DNA from: Anaerolineales bacterium
GTDB taxonomy: Bacteria; Chloroflexota; Anaerolineae; Anaerolineales; UBA6663
Direction: 5' to 3'
Assembly (NCBI GenBank): GCA_017999235.1
Contig: JAGOBN010000179.1
Span: 1 to 7,581, forward strand
DNA length: 7,581 nt
Positions 5,220 to 7,581 of this stretch are shown here, piece by piece; the first letter of the stretch is position 1; every line of letters begins with the position of its first letter. The position numbers were made by a program, and so were the translations under genes. The notes beneath the pieces were generated by a model. The model was not told the origin of the DNA and made no database searches. It saw only the letters and a program-made list of their open reading frames with translations.

Positions 5220-7138
5220 AGCGCCTTCAACGAGCCCAGCAGCGTGGCCGCCGTCTTCAACATCTCGGCGCGGTTGGTCTGCGCCTGCTGGACCATAGCC
5301 AGGTGCACGTTCCACAGGTCGGCGTCCACCTTGCTGGATTTCTCCGGCACCACGTTAAGAGTATCGCCATCCAGGTTGACGCGCGTCATGGCCCGCAGCT
5401 TGGCGTTGGCGAAGGCCCGCGTTTGGGCGTCATACTGCACGCCGGCCAGGTCATCGCTGACATAGGTCCGCACCTCCAGGCTGGTGACGTCGTCCAGCGC
5501 CTGCTTGAGTGTCCGGGTCAGCTGCTGGATCAGGGTCTCGACCCCGGTTTGCAGGCCCTGGACCGTGCTGCGGAGATCGTAGTTGGTCAGCGCGGCCTCC
5601 ACCGCCGCCGCTTCAGCCGCGGACCCGGCGCTGGCTTGGGCGGCGGCCGGCGCGGCTTTCGCGGGGCTGCTGTTGACCACGGCCGCCCGCGCCGGCCGAG
5701 CGGGCGCGCCCGCGCCGGCGGCGGCCAGCGGCAGCTTCACGGCCGGATCGCCGATGATCATGTAGCCGCGGGCGTCGTTGTTGGCCGTCCACAGGTTGGC
5801 CAGTTTGTTGTTGTCCACAGGCGTATCAAACTTCACGTCCTCCAGCATCACGCTCAGGTCGCTGCTGATCTCGGCGTAGCGCTCGTTGAAGTACTCCATC
5901 GCGTAGCCGACGCGCTGGCCGGCCATCAACCGGGCCAGGCTGCTGCGGAAGACCTCGATCTGGCCGCCGGCGCGGCCCCAGATAAAGGAGGTCCCCCAGG
6001 CGCGCTCCACATGCCCCACCACGGCCAGCGCCCCCCGGCTGAGCAGGCGCAGCGGCAGGCGGGCCAGGAAGGGGCGCGGCGCGATCTCGGCGCGTTTGCC
6101 GGTGCGGTGCGCGAACTCATCCAGCTTGGGCGTGCCGGCGCCGTAGCAGGCGAAGAAGAACGCCATCAGCCCGAGCAGGTTGGCGCTGCCGGCCACGTCA
6201 TCGGCCGAGAAATACAGCTCCTCACCGATGCGGCCTTTCTGCCCCTGCCAGTCCTGGCACAACAGCGCGCCCTGGTGCTTGAGCAGGCGGTCGTCGGTGA
6301 GATCAAAGCCCATGCCGTGGCTGGCCGTGAAGAGCAGCGCCGGCGTGGCCGCCCCGCCGCCCAGCAGTTCAGCCAGGCGCTGTTTGCGCGCGGCGGCCGG
6401 GGCCACCGTATCCACGGCCCAGCCATCCGGCGTCTGCTGCAGCGCGCCGGCCAGCGGCGCGATCAGGTCCTTGGCGCTCAGCTCGGTGGCCTTATCGCCG
6501 GGGTTGGCGACGCCGAAGAACGTGGCCTGGCGCGGCAGGAACTGGCCGCTCTCGGCCTGCGCCACCGCCTGGGCATAGGCGGCGTAATCGGCCAGGTCAT
6601 CAAAATGCAGGCGGCCGGCCGCGTACTGCACATCCAGTTGGGATTGAAAACGGAACGGGATCTTCTCCGGATCGCCCACCACCAGGAGATAGTACGGCAC
6701 CTTGTCCGGGTCGGCCGGCCCCGGCCCCATGCCCTGCCGGGCCAGGAAATCGGCCTTGCTCTCGTTGGGCCGCACGCCGGTGGGGCCGGCAAATTCTTTG
6801 TAGAACGCGCCGGCCTGCTGGCGGCGCAAATCCAGCAGCGGCTGCAAAGCTTCTTTGACGGCCGGGATCTTGTCGTTGTCGTCAAAGGCGAAGACCACGC
6901 CCCAGCCGGCTTGGGCCAGATTATTGGGATCGAGGCCCTCTTTGATGCCCCAGTGGCCGCCGCCCGTTTTACTGCGGTGCTTCTCTTCCAGCTCGGCCAG
7001 CTCATCCGGGTCGAGCTGTTCGCCCTTCGCCAGCTTGGCCAGCTGTTCCACGGACAGCGGCGGCGTGGCGTAATTGCCCGTGGAGCCGTTGAGGCCGTTG
7101 AAGTATTGCAGCTCGTTCAGGTCGGTCTGATCACTCAT
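5216..7138 (-). CDS. Caspase-like (clan CD, C25/gingipain-like) cysteine peptidase with C-terminal accessory module
   Basis: The protein has 640 residues. The ATG start is preceded by GGGAG with a 6-nt spacer. Residues 10-120 hold a conserved-looking N-terminal region ('FNGLNGSTGNYATPPLS', 'AQAGWGVVFAFDD'). The peptidase domain spans about 145-470: 'YYLLVVGDPEKIPFRFQ' (149-165); a hydrophobic strand ending in His-Gly, 'ALLFTASHGMGF' (267-278); a second strand ending in Cys, 'LMAFFFACYGAG' (324-335); then 'GALAVVGHVERAWG' (369-382) and 'YMIIGDPAVKLP' (459-470). His274 and Cys331 are the expected catalytic dyad of clan CD, the fold of caspases, gingipains and CHAT proteases. An Ala/Pro linker (about 471-515) leads to a mostly helical module (about 520-640) that resembles the separate 108-residue protein encoded two genes downstream. 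There is no signal peptide or membrane segment, so it is probably cytosolic, unlike secreted gingipains. The substrate and activating signal are unknown. Calling it protease-active is inference from intact dyad residues. Confidence 0.85.
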   Translation of the reverse strand: MSDQTDLNELQYFNGLNGSTGNYATPPLSVEQLAKLAKGEQLDPDELAELEEKHRSKTGGGHWGIKEGLDPNNLAQAGWGVVFAFDDNDKIPAVKEALQPLLDLRRQQAGAFYKEFAGPTGVRPNESKADFLARQGMGPGPADPDKVPYYLLVVGDPEKIPFRFQSQLDVQYAAGRLHFDDLADYAAYAQAVAQAESGQFLPRQATFFGVANPGDKATELSAKDLIAPLAGALQQTPDGWAVDTVAPAAARKQRLAELLGGGAATPALLFTASHGMGFDLTDDRLLKHQGALLCQDWQGQKGRIGEELYFSADDVAGSANLLGLMAFFFACYGAGTPKLDEFAHRTGKRAEIAPRPFLARLPLRLLSRGALAVVGHVERAWGTSFIWGRAGGQIEVFRSSLARLMAGQRVGYAMEYFNERYAEISSDLSVMLEDVKFDTPVDNNKLANLWTANNDARGYMIIGDPAVKLPLAAAGAGAPARPARAAVVNSSPAKAAPAAAQASAGSAAEAAAVEAALTNYDLRSTVQGLQTGVETLIQQLTRTLKQALDDVTSLEVRTYVSDDLAGVQYDAQTRAFANAKLRAMTRVNLDGDTLNVVPEKSSKVDADLWNVHLAMVQQAQTNRAEMLKTAATLLGSLKAL

Positions 7139-7153
7139 GGAGGTCTCCCGCTC

Positions 7154-7581
7154 TCAGGCGGCCGCGGCCAGATCCGCGGCCAAGGCTGCGTCAATTAAAG
7201 AGGTCAGTTGGGGCGCGGGCGCGCCGGCCGCGCCGGTCAGCCACGCCAGGAATTCGGCATTGCCCTTGGGTCCCACCAGCGGCGAGCGCCGCAGCCCGCG
7301 CACCGCCAGGCCTAAGGCGGCCGCGTTGTTGAGCACCTCGACCAAGACGCGCTGATGCACGCGCGGGTCGCGGATCACCCCGCCGCCGCGGCTCACTTCC
7401 GCGCGGCCGGCCTCAAACTGCGGCTTGATCAGCGCCACGATCTCGGCCGGCGCGCCGGCCAGCCAGCCCTGGGCCGCCGGCAGCAGCAGCTTCAACGAGA
7501 TAAAGGCCGCGTCGATGGAGACGAAATCCACCGGCTCCGGCAGCCGCGCCAGGTAGCGGGCGTTGGTTTCTTCCATGACCA
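7154..7581 (-). CDS. tlyA: TlyA-type 16S/23S rRNA 2'-O-methyltransferase, C-terminal part (5' end beyond window)
   Basis: This is the 3' portion of a gene that enters from the right edge; the frame is still open at base 7581, and the ATG at 7576 is an internal Met. Seen: the fragment reads METNAR-like 'MEETNARYL', then 'VDFVSIDAAFISL', 'IVALIKPQFEAGR', 'GGVIRDPRVH' and 'SPLVGPKGNAEFL'. These are the conserved blocks of the FtsJ/RrmJ-like domain of TlyA/hemolysin-A family proteins. Counting from the internal Met, Asp22, Lys51 and Glu108 fit the later members of the family's K-D-K-E catalytic tetrad. Known for the family: SAM-dependent 2'-O-methylation of ribosomal RNA in the cytoplasm. The N-terminal S4 RNA-binding domain and the SAM-binding loop are outside the window. 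About 25 Ala-rich residues follow the last conserved block. It ends in TGA, 15 bp before the peptidase gene, so the two may be co-transcribed, but I see no functional link. Confidence 0.93.
   Translation of the reverse strand, partial: VMEETNARYLARLPEPVDFVSIDAAFISLKLLLPAAQGWLAGAPAEIVALIKPQFEAGRAEVSRGGGVIRDPRVHQRVLVEVLNNAAALGLAVRGLRRSPLVGPKGNAEFLAWLTGAAGAPAPQLTSLIDAALAADLAAAA

Noticed and set aside
5220..5315. Upstream ATG at 5315 for the 261-residue protein
   Set aside because: It would overlap the peptidase's conserved C-terminal module by about 100 bp; the GTG in the GTGA junction is the simpler start.
5303..7198. Long plus-strand open frame (about 630 codons) opposite the peptidase gene
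   Set aside because: It is antisense to a gene with clear peptidase motifs. GC-rich genes commonly leave the opposite frame open, and its translation is rich in Arg, Gly, His and Gln with no recognisable domain.

Overview
The window is GC-rich and every gene I can support is on the minus strand, reading from the right edge to the left. In transcription order they are: the 3' end of a TlyA-type rRNA methyltransferase gene, a caspase-like (clan CD) cysteine peptidase, an unrecognised 261-residue protein, an unrecognised 108-residue protein, two tandem GH25 muramidases, a four-helix membrane protein, and the 5' part of a 7TM-PAS-PAS sensor that runs off the left edge. I see no RNA gene, insertion sequence, integrase, CRISPR array or origin. 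The high GC, the 7TM_His_kinase-type N-terminus with its 'FRYHILDLIPVAR' junction, the C25-like peptidase type and the small helical C-terminal domain on one muramidase all suggest a Chloroflexota (Anaerolineae-like) genome. That taxonomic call is inference, not proof.

Right part (about 4096-7138): the core looks like a three-gene translational unit. The peptidase (His274/Cys331 dyad) starts 15 bp after tlyA. The 261-residue gene appears to start at a GTG that overlaps the peptidase stop in a GTGA junction. The 108-residue gene follows 11 bp later, with its Shine-Dalgarno overlapping the preceding TAA. A C-terminal module of about 100 residues in the peptidase is clearly related to the whole 108-residue protein, and more faintly to the second half of the 261-residue protein. 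The same fold therefore appears to occur three times in succession.

Middle part (1924-4051): two GH25 lysozymes are about 64% identical without gaps over 221 residues (counted by eye), and neither has a signal peptide. Their tails are unrelated. The upstream copy has an acidic linker and a long Lys/Ala/Pro-rich, histone-H1-like tail. The downstream copy has a Gly/Ala/Pro linker and a helical domain of about 70 residues. A short motif, SFxxGAE, occurs twice (plus a decayed third copy) in the 261-residue protein and once in the linker of the first lysozyme.

Left part (1-1923): a strong inverted repeat separates the second lysozyme from a 190-residue membrane protein. Twelve bases further on begins a membrane sensor whose output domain lies outside the window.

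Taken together, a caspase-like protease, small partner proteins carrying its own C-terminal module, cytosolic muramidases and membrane proteins look like a candidate protease-controlled lysis or stress/conflict module. The functional link is inferred only from gene order and shared sequence elements.
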